This document shows, piece by piece, positions 1 to 7,905 of a stretch of 51,206 nucleotides of DNA. The DNA comes from Longimicrobiales bacterium (lineage in GTDB: Bacteria; Gemmatimonadota; Gemmatimonadetes; Longimicrobiales; RSA9): positions 1-51,206 of the forward strand of contig DATHUY010000033.1 in the NCBI GenBank assembly GCA_035461765.1. The letters are read 5' to 3'. The position numbers and the translations under genes are program-made. How positions within the stretch are numbered: position 1 is the stretch's first letter; the number at the start of each line of letters is the position of its first letter. The notes under the pieces are model-generated. The model was not told where the DNA came from. It did not search any database and saw nothing but the letters and a program-made list of their open reading frames with translations.

Positions 1-51
1 CGAACCAATGATGAGAATGGAGTGGAGGTCTTCTCTTCTGGGCACTGCAGT

Positions 52-168
52 CTACCTCTGGTCCGCCTTCCGGCTCTCCTTGCCGACCGCCGTTGCCAGG
101 ATCAGCAGGAATCCGCCCCAGACGATGCCGCCAATGACAACGAAAGTCGCGATCGCCGCATTGCTCAT
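52..168 (-). CDS. MetS-like small subunit of an NSS-family transporter (38 aa)
   Basis: A 38-residue protein that is almost entirely one membrane helix followed by a charged tail (GKESRKADQR). The N-terminus MSNAAIA followed by a helix carrying W-G-G resembles the MetS family, tiny single-span partners of neurotransmitter:sodium symporters such as the methionine/alanine importer MetPS of Corynebacterium. The ATG at 168 is preceded by a weak GGTGATC ribosome site. A longer in-frame extension to 387 is low-complexity and unlikely to be coding. No transporter gene lies next to it inside the window; a partner could lie beyond the left edge, which is its downstream side. The assignment rests on pattern alone in a very short protein. 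Confidence 0.55.
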   Translation of the reverse strand: MSNAAIATFVVIGGIVWGGFLLILATAVGKESRKADQR

Positions 169-447
169 CTGATCACCGGTTCGGCGGCGCGAGCGCGCCG
201 CATGATTGAGTGCGTGAAGTTGCGGTTGTGGAACGGCCGCCGCAAGTAGCCGGTACATGACGGTGCTGCCCCGCATGACGGTCGCGGTTCGACTCTTGCA
301 AATCCCGGCGTGCGTCCTCCCGGACCGCCGGATGGCGGCTGGCCACGAATGCAGCGTCGCGCCGCACAGGCGCGGCGGGCTGATCATAGATCATAGCCGC
401 ACCACGCAAGTACGGCCCGCAGATCACGCATCACGGGGGGATGTGTC

Positions 448-729
448 ATGCCGGAAATCGGGACGATCGAGGAGAAGCTGGGGGCGATCATCATCGACGG
501 CCAGCGCTGCGACATCTGGGTCCGATCGCAGCCTGACGACGATGGCACCTGGCACAACGCACTGCTCTTCCGGCGCAACAGCCGCGTCGCAAGCCGCGAC
601 GAGCTCATGACCGGCGTCGAGTGGCACGTTCCACCCGGCATCGCGCTCGACCGCGCCCGCGAGCTCGGGGAGCAGGAGCAGATCGCGCTCTTCAAGCGCG
701 CGATCTCGCCGAGGCCGCCACTGCTGTAG
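448..729 (+). CDS. Hypothetical protein, 93 aa
   Basis: A small soluble acidic protein with no motif I recognise. Supporting it as a gene: a G-rich ribosome site (CACGGGGGG) about 8 nt before the ATG, a protein-like composition (IIIDGQRCDIWVRSQ), and a strong hairpin about 37 nt after the stop. The sequence looks like a compact alpha/beta domain with a central Trp-rich stretch (DIWVRSQPDDDGTWHN) and a predicted C-terminal helix (ALDRARELGEQEQIALFKRA). It stands alone, with no operon partner. Function unknown. Confidence 0.7.
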   Translation: MPEIGTIEEKLGAIIIDGQRCDIWVRSQPDDDGTWHNALLFRRNSRVASRDELMTGVEWHVPPGIALDRARELGEQEQIALFKRAISPRPPLL

Positions 730-766
730 CCGCAGTGCGGCGACATCGCGGCGCGAACATAGCGCT

Positions 767-801
767 GCGAACACCGTGGCGGTTGAGGCCACGGTGTTCG
801 C
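767..801 (+). terminator. 14-bp perfect hairpin downstream of the 448-729 gene
   Basis: Positions 767-780 and 788-801 are perfect reverse complements around a 7-nt loop (GGTTGAG). The stem lies 37 nt after the stop of the upstream gene and is followed only by CTTCTTG, not a clear T-run. It is most simply a transcription terminator or 3' end stabiliser. Confidence 0.6.
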
Positions 802-1132
802 GCCTTCTTGCAGCCCCGCAAAAATCTCGTCCGAACCGCGCGTTGCCAGGCGGACCCGTCTTGCGGGGCAACGAGTCGGGCTGAAGGGTGTGGGGCGCTG
901 GCCGGAGGGCATTATGCCGTCGCGGCAGTCGCCGGCGACGTTCAATGTTCATTGGGTCAAGGTCCGCCGGCTGATTGGAGGATTCGCCGCGCGATGCGCG
1001 CCGAAGGTTCCATGAGCGTCAGAAGTACAGGCCGGTGGAGGATTCCATTCTCCCGGGTGTGCTGAGGCATTTGGTCGATTCGGCGCCCGGCCGGCGACCG
1101 CCGGGCGTTGCGCCGTTTCCGGCCGCCGGCCG
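802..1132. other. Intergenic stretch, nothing identifiable
   Basis: I see no convincing gene here on either strand. The open frames lack ribosome sites and have low-complexity Arg/Ala/Pro composition typical of GC-rich noise. A 7-bp stem (1085-1091 with 1100-1106) lies downstream of the cytochrome gene on the minus strand and might help end that transcript. Confidence 0.5.
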
Positions 1133-1693
1133 TCAGCGGCTGATCGAGTACACGTAGGCGGCGACTTCGCGGACCTGCTCATCCGTGATGGGCGCACCGC
1201 CGCGCGGCGGCATCGCAGCGGCGTACTGTACGGGGCTGGCGACGCCATTGGTGATAATTGTCACGATCTCGTCGTAGCTGCCCTCGATGTTCAGCCATTC
1301 GGAGTCCGCGAGTGCCGGCGCGAGCGGGCCGCCGACCCCGTTGGCGCCGTGACAGGCGAAGCACAGGCCGGGACCGCCGAATACCGTCTGACCCGCGGTG
1401 ACCATCTCCTGCGTCACGCCCTCGGGCAGGTCGACGGCTGCGACCGGACCTGCATCGGGCTCCGCCGTCGCGACCTGCTCGGGCAACTGCAGTTCCTCAG
1501 CGACGACGCGGTTGGGCGAGCCGTACTGTGCCATCTCGCCAGCGTGCTCGCCGCTGATGAGCACGCTGGGGTCCTCCAGCGGCGCCTTCGTATAGCCGCG
1601 ACCATCCGTTGTATCGGGATCGCCACATGCTCCGGCTGCCACCACCACGAGTACAGCACCGGCCACGGGTGCCCACCTGCTAACCGTCATCAA
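1133..1693 (-). CDS. Monohaem cytochrome c lipoprotein
   Basis: A secreted electron carrier of 186 residues. The N-terminus is a lipoprotein signal: a short hydrophobic stretch ends in AAGAC with the acylated cysteine at residue 23. A polar linker follows, then one class I cytochrome c domain from about residue 95. The haem site is C111-x-x-C114-H115 (CFACH), and the probable distal ligand is M161 in an AMPPRGG segment, as in small cytochrome c domains. Anchored in a membrane and facing the periplasm, it could pass electrons between a quinol-oxidising complex and a terminal oxidase. No oxidase genes are nearby, so its partner is unknown. The gene stands alone, opposite in orientation to the PfkB kinase. 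Confidence 0.88.
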   Translation of the reverse strand: MMTVSRWAPVAGAVLVVVAAGACGDPDTTDGRGYTKAPLEDPSVLISGEHAGEMAQYGSPNRVVAEELQLPEQVATAEPDAGPVAAVDLPEGVTQEMVTAGQTVFGGPGLCFACHGANGVGGPLAPALADSEWLNIEGSYDEIVTIITNGVASPVQYAAAMPPRGGAPITDEQVREVAAYVYSISR

Positions 1694-2027
1694 GCCTCCA
1701 GGGACGATTCGTCGTTAGTGTCCGGTCAATGCCACACTGCGGGAGAGGTCCACTCCTCAGCCGGGTAAATCTACCGTGTGCCGTCGGTTCCGCAACTCTG
1801 CGCGTGCGAGCTGGGGCAGGCGGTCACATCGACTGCCGCCGGCATGCCTGACCGACATGTCTCAGCCGCTCCGGATTGGAAAATGCGTCACCGCACGAAC
1901 ACAGTTTCGACGCGGAGCTGAGGCCGTCACGGCGGCGGGATGCACCAGGCAGTCGCAGATGCAGCGTGCCCGCAACCATGCACACACGGCCCGAGGTGGG
2001 GATGCCGGCAGCGAACGAGGCAGTGAA
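1694..2027. other. Divergent intergenic region between the cytochrome c and PfkB kinase genes
   Basis: About 330 bp that must hold the start signals of two divergent genes. An open frame continues upstream of the kinase to 1776, but that part has no similarity to the family and no ribosome site, so I do not count it as coding. I could not pick out convincing -35/-10 boxes. Confidence 0.45.
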
Positions 2028-2999
2028 ATGATGGATGCCGGGGTGCGCAGCGGTACGATCGTGACGCTCACAATGAACCCTGCCATCGATGCGAGCACAT
2101 CGGTCGAGCGTGTGACACCGGACGACAAGCTGAGGTGCGACGCGCTGCGGCGGGAGCCGGGCGGCGGCGGCATCAACGTCGCGCGCGCGATCGGCCGGCT
2201 GGGCGGCGACGCCCTGGCGCTGTATCCGGCAGGTGGAGCGATGGGTGCCCTGCTCGAGAAGATGCTGGAAGATGAGCCGGTGCGGCAGGAGCGTCTCGAC
2301 GTCGCAGGTTCGACCAGAGAGAACGTCACGGTAGCCGAGTCGAGCACGGATCGGCAGTACCGTTTCGTCATGCCCGGTGCGGAGCTGACCGGAGCCGAAT
2401 GTTCTGCGATCCTCGACCGCATGGACGCGCTCGACCCGGCGCCCGACTACGTCGTTGCGAGCGGCAGTCTGCCGCCTGGTGTCGGACCGGAATTCCACGC
2501 CCGGCTCGGTCGGCGGGCGCGGGATCACGGCGCCCGGTTCGTGCTGGACACGTCGGGCGCAGCGCTGCGCGAGGGACTCGCTTCCGGTGCCTGGCTGATC
2601 AAGCCGAATCTCCGCGAGCTCGGCCAGATCGCCGGGCGAGACGTCTCGGATGACACGGAACAGGAGCGGGTCGCCCGGGGCCTCGTGGACAACGGCGTTG
2701 TCGACGTGGTCGTGGTGAGCCTCGGCGCGGCCGGGGCGCTGCTCGTCACGGCCGGGGGGTGCCAACGCATTCGCGCTCCCACCGTCCCCATCCGCAGCAG
2801 GGTTGGTGCAGGCGACAGCACCGTCGCCGGGATCGTGCTCGGAATGGTGCGCGGCCTGAGCGTGAGTGAGGCCGTCCGCTACGGCGTTGCGGCCGGCGCC
2901 GCGGCAGTGATGACACCGGGTAGCGAACTGTGTCGGCGTGGTGATACGGAACGGTTGTTCGCGCGGCTGCAGGACGATCCTGTCGCATCGAGCGCATAA
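2028..2999 (+). CDS. PfkB-family phosphofructokinase (1-phosphofructokinase / 6-phosphofructokinase II type)
   Basis: A ribokinase-fold sugar-phosphate kinase of 323 residues that would phosphorylate a fructose phosphate with ATP. It opens with the family's TMNPAID element (about residues 15-21), then the first PfkB signature GGGGINVARAIGRLGG (45-60), a KPNLREL segment, and the second signature VGAGDS at 259-264, whose D263 is the expected catalytic base. The ATG at 2028 is chosen because GAGG sits 7 nt upstream and the homologous part begins just after it; an ATG at 2031 is also possible. It is close to LacC, FruK and PfkB, and I cannot separate these from sequence alone. A second, unrelated PPi-type phosphofructokinase lies at 40 kb. 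Confidence 0.88.
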   Translation: MMDAGVRSGTIVTLTMNPAIDASTSVERVTPDDKLRCDALRREPGGGGINVARAIGRLGGDALALYPAGGAMGALLEKMLEDEPVRQERLDVAGSTRENVTVAESSTDRQYRFVMPGAELTGAECSAILDRMDALDPAPDYVVASGSLPPGVGPEFHARLGRRARDHGARFVLDTSGAALREGLASGAWLIKPNLRELGQIAGRDVSDDTEQERVARGLVDNGVVDVVVVSLGAAGALLVTAGGCQRIRAPTVPIRSRVGAGDSTVAGIVLGMVRGLSVSEAVRYGVAAGAAAVMTPGSELCRRGDTERLFARLQDDPVASSA

Positions 3000-3187
3000 G
3001 CGCCCGCATGCGATTGGCCGCTTCGGTTGATTTTCCCCACCACGATTCAGCGCCTGCCTGACATACTGCAACCGCTGCGGGGTGCAGATTGCCTTATCGC
3101 ACGACGCAGCTCGATGCGGAGCACAGTGGACCGGTCATGCCGGCCGGGGTGCGATCACCACCCACTCACCTGCTCCGGAGGTCCAGC

Positions 3188-3436
3188 ATGCACCCACGCC
3201 GGGAAGCACCCGCCCTCTCCAGTCTCGCCGCAGTGGGAAAAGGCGATGAGATTCAGATCCGGGAGATCCTGTTCGATGGTCTGCGGGCGCACTGCGAAGG
3301 CCTCGACGTGTCGGTTGGCGACCGGGTTCAATGCCGGGCGGCCGGCCACGCGGCGATTCTCCTCCTTACACCCCGCGGCCGGTCCGTGTCTCTCAGGATT
3401 GACCTGGCGCGGTTCATCAAGGTGAGCTACGCATGA
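3188..3436 (+). CDS. FeoA-like SH3-fold small protein
   Basis: An 82-residue protein. After a short basic N-terminus it shows a FeoA-like pattern: a LSSLAAVGKGDEIQIREI opening, a central GLDVSVGDRVQC turn, a strand-rich AAILLLTPRG hairpin, and a final SLRIDLARFIKV strand. FeoA domains are small SH3-like barrels that assist the FeoB ferrous iron channel or occur as C-terminal parts of DtxR regulators. The ATG at 3188 has an ideal GGAGG 6 nt upstream. The stop codon overlaps the next start as ATGA, so the two are translationally coupled. No feoB is present, so a role in iron handling is only an inference. Confidence 0.6.
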   Translation: MHPRREAPALSSLAAVGKGDEIQIREILFDGLRAHCEGLDVSVGDRVQCRAAGHAAILLLTPRGRSVSLRIDLARFIKVSYA

Positions 3437-3657
3437 GCTACGGCCTGTTCACGGTTCTGCGGACCGAGCTCGCCAGGCCGCAGCTCCTGCTGGAGAAGCT
3501 GGAGCTGGCGACCGGCAATGGCGTGGCGGCGGAGCGGCTTACGCAGGAGCTCGCGCAGGCGGCGGCCGCCGATTCGACGACCGACTCCTGGCATGTCGTT
3601 CCCAGTGACGGCAGTGGAGAAGCCAGGCAGTGGCGCGTCGAACCCACCGGTCCCTGA
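3433..3657 (+). CDS. Small hypothetical protein coupled to the FeoA-like gene
   Basis: A 74-residue protein whose ATG overlaps the stop of the FeoA-like gene by 4 bp (ATGA). It is mostly helical: LARPQLLLEKLELA followed by AAERLTQELAQAAAAD could pair as a short coiled coil, then a strand-like tail ends EARQWRVEPTGP. In FeoABC loci the third gene is a small winged-helix FeoC, but no winged-helix pattern is visible here. Function unknown; the coupling suggests it acts with its neighbour. Confidence 0.55.
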   Translation: MSYGLFTVLRTELARPQLLLEKLELATGNGVAAERLTQELAQAAAADSTTDSWHVVPSDGSGEARQWRVEPTGP

Positions 3658-3717
3658 AGACGCGCGTCGTCACGGGTGCGGCGCCGAGGGCGGGAAGCCT
3701 CTCGACAGATGTCCGGG

Positions 3718-4290
3718 TCACTGCTCGGGCGCTGGCGCCCTGCTCAAACCCAGTTCGTCCGAAATATCCTGCATGGCAGCTATGACGTTCGAGATGTGAT
3801 CGTCGAGGTCCACACCCAGGAGCTCGGCGCCATGCCGCACCTCGTCGCGATCGACACCCGCGGCGAACGCCTTGTCCTTCATCTTCTTCTTCACGGACTT
3901 GGCAGTCATGCCGTCGATGCCGGTCGGGCGCATGAGTGCGGTCGCCGTAACCAGGCCCGTCAGCTCGTCACACGCGACGAGCGTGCGATCCAGCGGTGAC
4001 TCGGGCGCCGTGCCGGTGAAGTCGGCGCGGTGCGCCAGAATCGCGTGCAGGACCTCCTCGGGATAGCCGAGACGGCGCATCTCGTCGACCGCGCGCAGGG
4101 GATGCTCGTCGGGATACTTCTCCCAGTCGAGATCATGGAGCAGTCCGGCGAGGCCCCAGAGGTCCTCATCTGCGCCGGCTGCGCGAGCGTACCACCGCAC
4201 AGCGGCCTCGACCGAACGCATGTGATTGCGGAGCCCGGTGTTCTCCACCCACTGCTCCAGCAGGTTCAGCGCTTCCTCGCGTGTCGGCAT
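3718..4290 (-). CDS. HD-domain metal-dependent phosphohydrolase
   Basis: A compact 190-residue HD-superfamily protein. The metal-binding pattern is visible as a first His at residue 23 (LRNHMRSV), the H52-D53 doublet in GLLHDLDWEKYPDEHP, and later His residues in AILAHRADF. Its short length and HDLDWEKYP motif match stand-alone HD hydrolases that lack a GGDEF or sensor domain. The substrate (nucleotide, cyclic nucleotide or other phosphate ester) cannot be told from sequence. It starts 72 bp downstream of the YyaL gene on the same strand and may be the last gene of that minus-strand unit. Confidence 0.82.
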   Translation of the reverse strand: MPTREEALNLLEQWVENTGLRNHMRSVEAAVRWYARAAGADEDLWGLAGLLHDLDWEKYPDEHPLRAVDEMRRLGYPEEVLHAILAHRADFTGTAPESPLDRTLVACDELTGLVTATALMRPTGIDGMTAKSVKKKMKDKAFAAGVDRDEVRHGAELLGVDLDDHISNVIAAMQDISDELGLSRAPAPEQ

Positions 4291-4362
4291 GCTCTCCTTC
4301 CGGTGCGCGGGACAGACCGGGAATAATGGCGCGCAGCGCCGGCGTTGTAAACCGCTCGGCGA

Positions 4363-6468
4363 TCAGCCCCGGAACCCGTGCAGACGTTCGGTCAGGGACG
4401 GCGCGTCGTGGGCGGGTGCGGCACACGTGCGGCCGGAGCACACGTATCCCCGCGGCGACTCACCGGTGACCATTGCGGCCAATTCCGGAGGGAGCATCGC
4501 GAGATCCGCCGCAGTGTCGCCGTCACCGCCGCCGGGATTCAGCCGACGTACGACGGTACGCGGGTGATAGGCACGCAGCGCCGACTCCCAGATCGGGCCG
4601 CCGGCCGGCTCGACGACGACGACGGTCGTGACGGGCATGAGCTCCCAGGCGAGGGCCTTGAGCCAGGTGGCAGCGGCGCTGCCGAGGCGGTCGACCGAAC
4701 CGGCGAACGCGCGCAGAATGGCGCGCGCCACGGCTGCGGCCTGCTCATCGCCGGTATAGGCGTGGAGACGCAGCAAGCCGAGAGCGGCCGCGCCGTTGCC
4801 GGACGGCGAGGGTGAATCCGCGATGGGGAAATATGCGCGATCGAGCGTCGCGACGGTGCCGGTTTCGTCGAGCGGACGGTCGCGCAGTGCTCCGGTCTGC
4901 GGATCACGGAAACGGCGCTGCAGCACGCGCGCGATTTCCGTCGCACGGCTGAGCCAGCTGGCGTCCTGCGACTGCTCGAAGGCATCGATGAGCGCGAGCA
5001 GGAGATGCGCATGGTCGTCGACGTGAACGCCCGACGCAGAATCGCCGACGCGGTGCAGCACGCCGAGCTCGGGGTCGAACGCTTCGCTCATCATACGCTC
5101 GAGTGCGCGCAGAGCCGTGTCGGCCGCGCCCTCGACGCCGGCCCACCGTTCCGCGGCGAGGAAGCCTGACGCGACCAGTGCGGTCCAGCCGGAATAGAGC
5201 GTGGTGTCGACGAAGGGTGCGGGCCTGCGATCGCGCGCATCCTTCAGGCGTTCGCGAATCAGTCGGACGCGCTCCTCCATCTCGACGATGCCGATGCCCG
5301 AACGATCGGCGAGCGCATCGATGGAGAATGCGCGGAACAGCACGTGGCGCGTGCGATCCAGGTGCATGGTGCCCGCCGGGTCGTCGAAGCCGTAATACGA
5401 CAGCGCGGTCTCCGTCAGAGTGTCGTCGCCGAGCGCAGCGGCGACTTCCTCTCGTGTCCACGTCCAGTAGTCGCCATCATCGTCCGGACTGTGATCGGCG
5501 TCCTGGGACGCGGGAAAGCCGCCGTCGTGGAGCAGGTCGGCGGCAATGTCATGATAGTGAGCGACCACGTCGTGCGCGGCCGCGCGGTACTGCGGCATCC
5601 CGAGCCCTGCGAACGCGCGTGCACACGTCCCGAGAAGCACACCGTTGTCGTATGCCATCTTCTCGAAGTGCGGAATCAGCCACCGCGCATCGGTGCTGTA
5701 GCGATGGAAGCCGCCACCGAGCTGATCGTTGAAGCCGCCCGCGATCATCGCATCGAGCGTTTCCTCCACGATCCGACCGGCCCACGGGGTGCCCGTCTCC
5801 AGATAATTGTCGAGCAACAGATCGAGCGCCCCCGCGTTCGGGAACTTCGGTGCCTGACCGAAGCCGCCATGCCGGAAGTCGAACGACTGCGCGAGCTCCT
5901 CCAGCGCGTCGCCGAGCAGCGACTGCCGCGGCTCACCCGGTGCGGCCTCGGCTCCCGCGGCCGTTGTCAGTCGCTCGCCGATGTGCGCCGCGGCCTCGAG
6001 CGCGCGGGGCTGCTCCTCGCGCCACACGCGCGCGACTTCCTGCAACACGTGCGGGAACGATGGCCGGCCGTGCGCCGCGACCGGCGGGAAGTACGTCCCG
6101 CCGTAGAACACCTCGCCGTCCGGAGTCAGAAAAGCCGTGAGCGGCCAGCCGCCCTGACCCGTCAGCAGCTGAACGGCGCGCTGGTAGCGGGCGTCGACGT
6201 CCGGCCGCTCGTCGCGATCGACCTTTACCGGGACGAACAACTCATTGATCAGCGCGGCGGTCGTTTCGTCCTCGTAGCTTTCGCGGTCCATGACGTGGCA
6301 CCAGTGACACCACACCGCGCCGATATCGAGCAGGATCGGCCGGCTCTCCGCGCGCGCACGTTCGAACGCCTCTGCGCCCCACGGCAGCCACGCGACCGGC
6401 TGCGCCGCGCCGTGCTGGAGGAAGGGACTCTTCTCGTGCTTCAGGCCGTTCTTCGCATGGTGCTTCAC
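4363..6468 (-). CDS. yyaL: YyaL/DUF255 thioredoxin-domain protein (SPATA20 family)
   Basis: A 701-residue protein with an N-terminal thioredoxin-like DUF255 domain and a long (alpha/alpha)6-barrel resembling N-acylglucosamine 2-epimerase or cellobiose epimerase. The family hallmarks are present: NGLKHEKSPFLQHG near the start, then a CxxC at C54/C57 within AVWCHWCHVM. The barrel carries GGFNDQLGGGFHRYS and HFEKMAYDN motifs. The start is the GTG at 6468, one base after the preceding gene's stop, with AAGGGA upstream; an upstream ATG at 6534 would overlap the neighbour and adds no family sequence. Its biochemical reaction is not established; it is widespread in bacteria and mammals. Confidence 0.9.
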   Translation of the reverse strand: MKHHAKNGLKHEKSPFLQHGAAQPVAWLPWGAEAFERARAESRPILLDIGAVWCHWCHVMDRESYEDETTAALINELFVPVKVDRDERPDVDARYQRAVQLLTGQGGWPLTAFLTPDGEVFYGGTYFPPVAAHGRPSFPHVLQEVARVWREEQPRALEAAAHIGERLTTAAGAEAAPGEPRQSLLGDALEELAQSFDFRHGGFGQAPKFPNAGALDLLLDNYLETGTPWAGRIVEETLDAMIAGGFNDQLGGGFHRYSTDARWLIPHFEKMAYDNGVLLGTCARAFAGLGMPQYRAAAHDVVAHYHDIAADLLHDGGFPASQDADHSPDDDGDYWTWTREEVAAALGDDTLTETALSYYGFDDPAGTMHLDRTRHVLFRAFSIDALADRSGIGIVEMEERVRLIRERLKDARDRRPAPFVDTTLYSGWTALVASGFLAAERWAGVEGAADTALRALERMMSEAFDPELGVLHRVGDSASGVHVDDHAHLLLALIDAFEQSQDASWLSRATEIARVLQRRFRDPQTGALRDRPLDETGTVATLDRAYFPIADSPSPSGNGAAALGLLRLHAYTGDEQAAAVARAILRAFAGSVDRLGSAAATWLKALAWELMPVTTVVVVEPAGGPIWESALRAYHPRTVVRRLNPGGGDGDTAADLAMLPPELAAMVTGESPRGYVCSGRTCAAPAHDAPSLTERLHGFRG

Positions 6469-6469
6469 G

Positions 6470-7129
6470 TCATGTCCCTTCTTCGTCGCGCATTGCCTGC
6501 TTGATCCCGCCCATTTCCGCGCGTGCCCATGCACCCGCGGCGGAGTCGGGATGCCGGGAGGCGAGCCGCGCGAGGTACGGCAGCGCTGCGCGCGGCGTGG
6601 CGAGGACGTGCGTGTGGATCTCGATCAGCTCGCGCAGTGCAGCGATCTCGGCGCCCGCGTCGTTCCGGCTCCGGTCCACCGACGTGCGGAACCACGCAAT
6701 GGCATCTGCGGGCCGCGCCGCCTGATCGCGCAGGAGTCGCGCCAGACGGAGCGGCGGCTCGGGATCATCCGGCCATGTGGCGCTGGCCTTCTCCAGCTCG
6801 GCGATCGCGTCGTCGGTCCGGCCGCGTGCAATGAGCGAATCGGCGAGCGAATATTCGCGCGGGCCGGACGCCGACCCCGCGGAGAAGTAGAGGCTGCTGC
6901 CGATGCGGCCCGCACGTTCCGCCACGATCAGAGTGAAGGCGAACATGGCCCCGACTCCGATCAGAGCTCCGAGAACGGGCGATCCGTAGCGGGCGCCTAT
7001 CGCCGCGCCGGGCAGCCCACCGATGAGCGACCAGGCCAGCGTTCGGACGCGGAGCGCGGTGGCGAAGGAGTCGACATCGCGCAACCCGCGTCGAGGCGGC
7101 ATGGGCGGAGATTCATCGTCGCTGTTCAC
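6470..7129 (-). CDS. Membrane protein with TPR-like repeats
   Basis: A 219-residue protein with two hydrophobic segments near residues 30-70 (LAWSLIGGLPGAAIGA and GALIGVGAMFAFTLIVA), followed by a soluble helical region built of tetratricopeptide-like units (YSLADSLIARGRTDDAIAEL, then PEPPLRLARLL and PADAIAWFR). TPR regions bind other proteins. The start chosen is the GTG at 7129, which overlaps the endonuclease III stop as GTGA; an ATG at 7102 is an alternative but has no ribosome site. Its stop lies one base before the YyaL start. It sits in a tight operon but has no clear functional link to it. Confidence 0.75.
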   Translation of the reverse strand: MNSDDESPPMPPRRGLRDVDSFATALRVRTLAWSLIGGLPGAAIGARYGSPVLGALIGVGAMFAFTLIVAERAGRIGSSLYFSAGSASGPREYSLADSLIARGRTDDAIAELEKASATWPDDPEPPLRLARLLRDQAARPADAIAWFRTSVDRSRNDAGAEIAALRELIEIHTHVLATPRAALPYLARLASRHPDSAAGAWARAEMGGIKQAMRDEEGT

Positions 7130-7905
7130 ACGCGCGAGCTCGGACAGATGTCGCTCAGGATGCAGTCCTCGCAGAGGGGTTTGGGCGCCCTGCAGATGGC
7201 ACGGCCGTGATAGATGAGGAGATGTGAGATGTCCGTCCACCGTTCGCGCGGCACCAGCTTCATCAGATCCGGCTCGATCTTCACGGGGTCCGTCTCCCGC
7301 GTGAGGCCGAGCCGGCCGCTTACGCGCCGCACGTGCGTATCGACGGCTATGCCTTCGTTGATGCCGAACGCGTTGCCCACGACGACGTTCGCCGTCTTGC
7401 GGCCGACACCCGGCAGCTTCACCATCGCGTCGAAATCGGCAGGCACCCGCCCATCGTGCTCCTCGCTCACGGCTGCTGCCATACCGAGCAGGCTCTTCGC
7501 CTTGTTGCGGAAGAAACCGGTGGAGCGAATCATCTCCTCCAGCTCCTCCGGCCGTGCGGCGGCCAGGTCTTCGGGCGTCGGATAACGCCTGAACAGCGCG
7601 GGCGTCACCATGTTGACGCGCTCATCGGTACACTGCGCCGACAGGATGGTCGCGACGAGCAGCTCGTAAGCATTGCCGAAGTCGAGCGAACACTTCGCAT
7701 CCGGGTACGCCGCCTCCAACCGGCTGACGATCTCGGACGTGCGCGCCCGCTTCGCTGCCAGACTTTCGCGCCCGCGCGGGCGACGGACTGCCGTGACCGC
7801 CTGAGGCGGATCGACAGCAGGGGCAGTCCGGTTCTGCCCGGATTTCTTCGACCGCGGGCCTGCCGCGGCGCGCTTCGACTTCGCTGTTTCAGTTCGCTTC
7901 GCCAC
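7126..7905 (-). CDS. nth: Endonuclease III (DNA glycosylase/AP lyase)
   Basis: Base-excision repair enzyme that removes oxidised pyrimidines and cleaves the abasic site. It has the helix-hairpin-helix LPGVGRKTANVV with catalytic Lys at K170, the catalytic Asp D189 in AVDTHVRR, and a [4Fe-4S] cluster site C238-x6-C245-x2-C248-x5-C254. The catalytic core starts near residue 55; the first 50 residues are a basic, disordered-looking extension (AKRTETAKSKRAAAGPRSKK) that could help bind DNA. The start is taken as the GTG at 7905 with GAGGAA just upstream, giving a 17-bp overlap with polX. Overlap with another repair gene supports a shared repair operon. Confidence 0.95.
   Translation of the reverse strand: MAKRTETAKSKRAAAGPRSKKSGQNRTAPAVDPPQAVTAVRRPRGRESLAAKRARTSEIVSRLEAAYPDAKCSLDFGNAYELLVATILSAQCTDERVNMVTPALFRRYPTPEDLAAARPEELEEMIRSTGFFRNKAKSLLGMAAAVSEEHDGRVPADFDAMVKLPGVGRKTANVVVGNAFGINEGIAVDTHVRRVSGRLGLTRETDPVKIEPDLMKLVPRERWTDISHLLIYHGRAICRAPKPLCEDCILSDICPSSRV

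Noticed and set aside
1776-2027. N-terminal extension of the PfkB kinase
   Set aside because: The frame is open, but the added residues are Arg/Ala-rich and unlike the family, whereas a good ribosome site precedes the ATG at 2028.
1824-3071. A 415-codon minus-strand frame opposite the PfkB kinase
   Set aside because: Arg/His-rich product without motifs, fully overlapping a kinase with both PfkB signatures.
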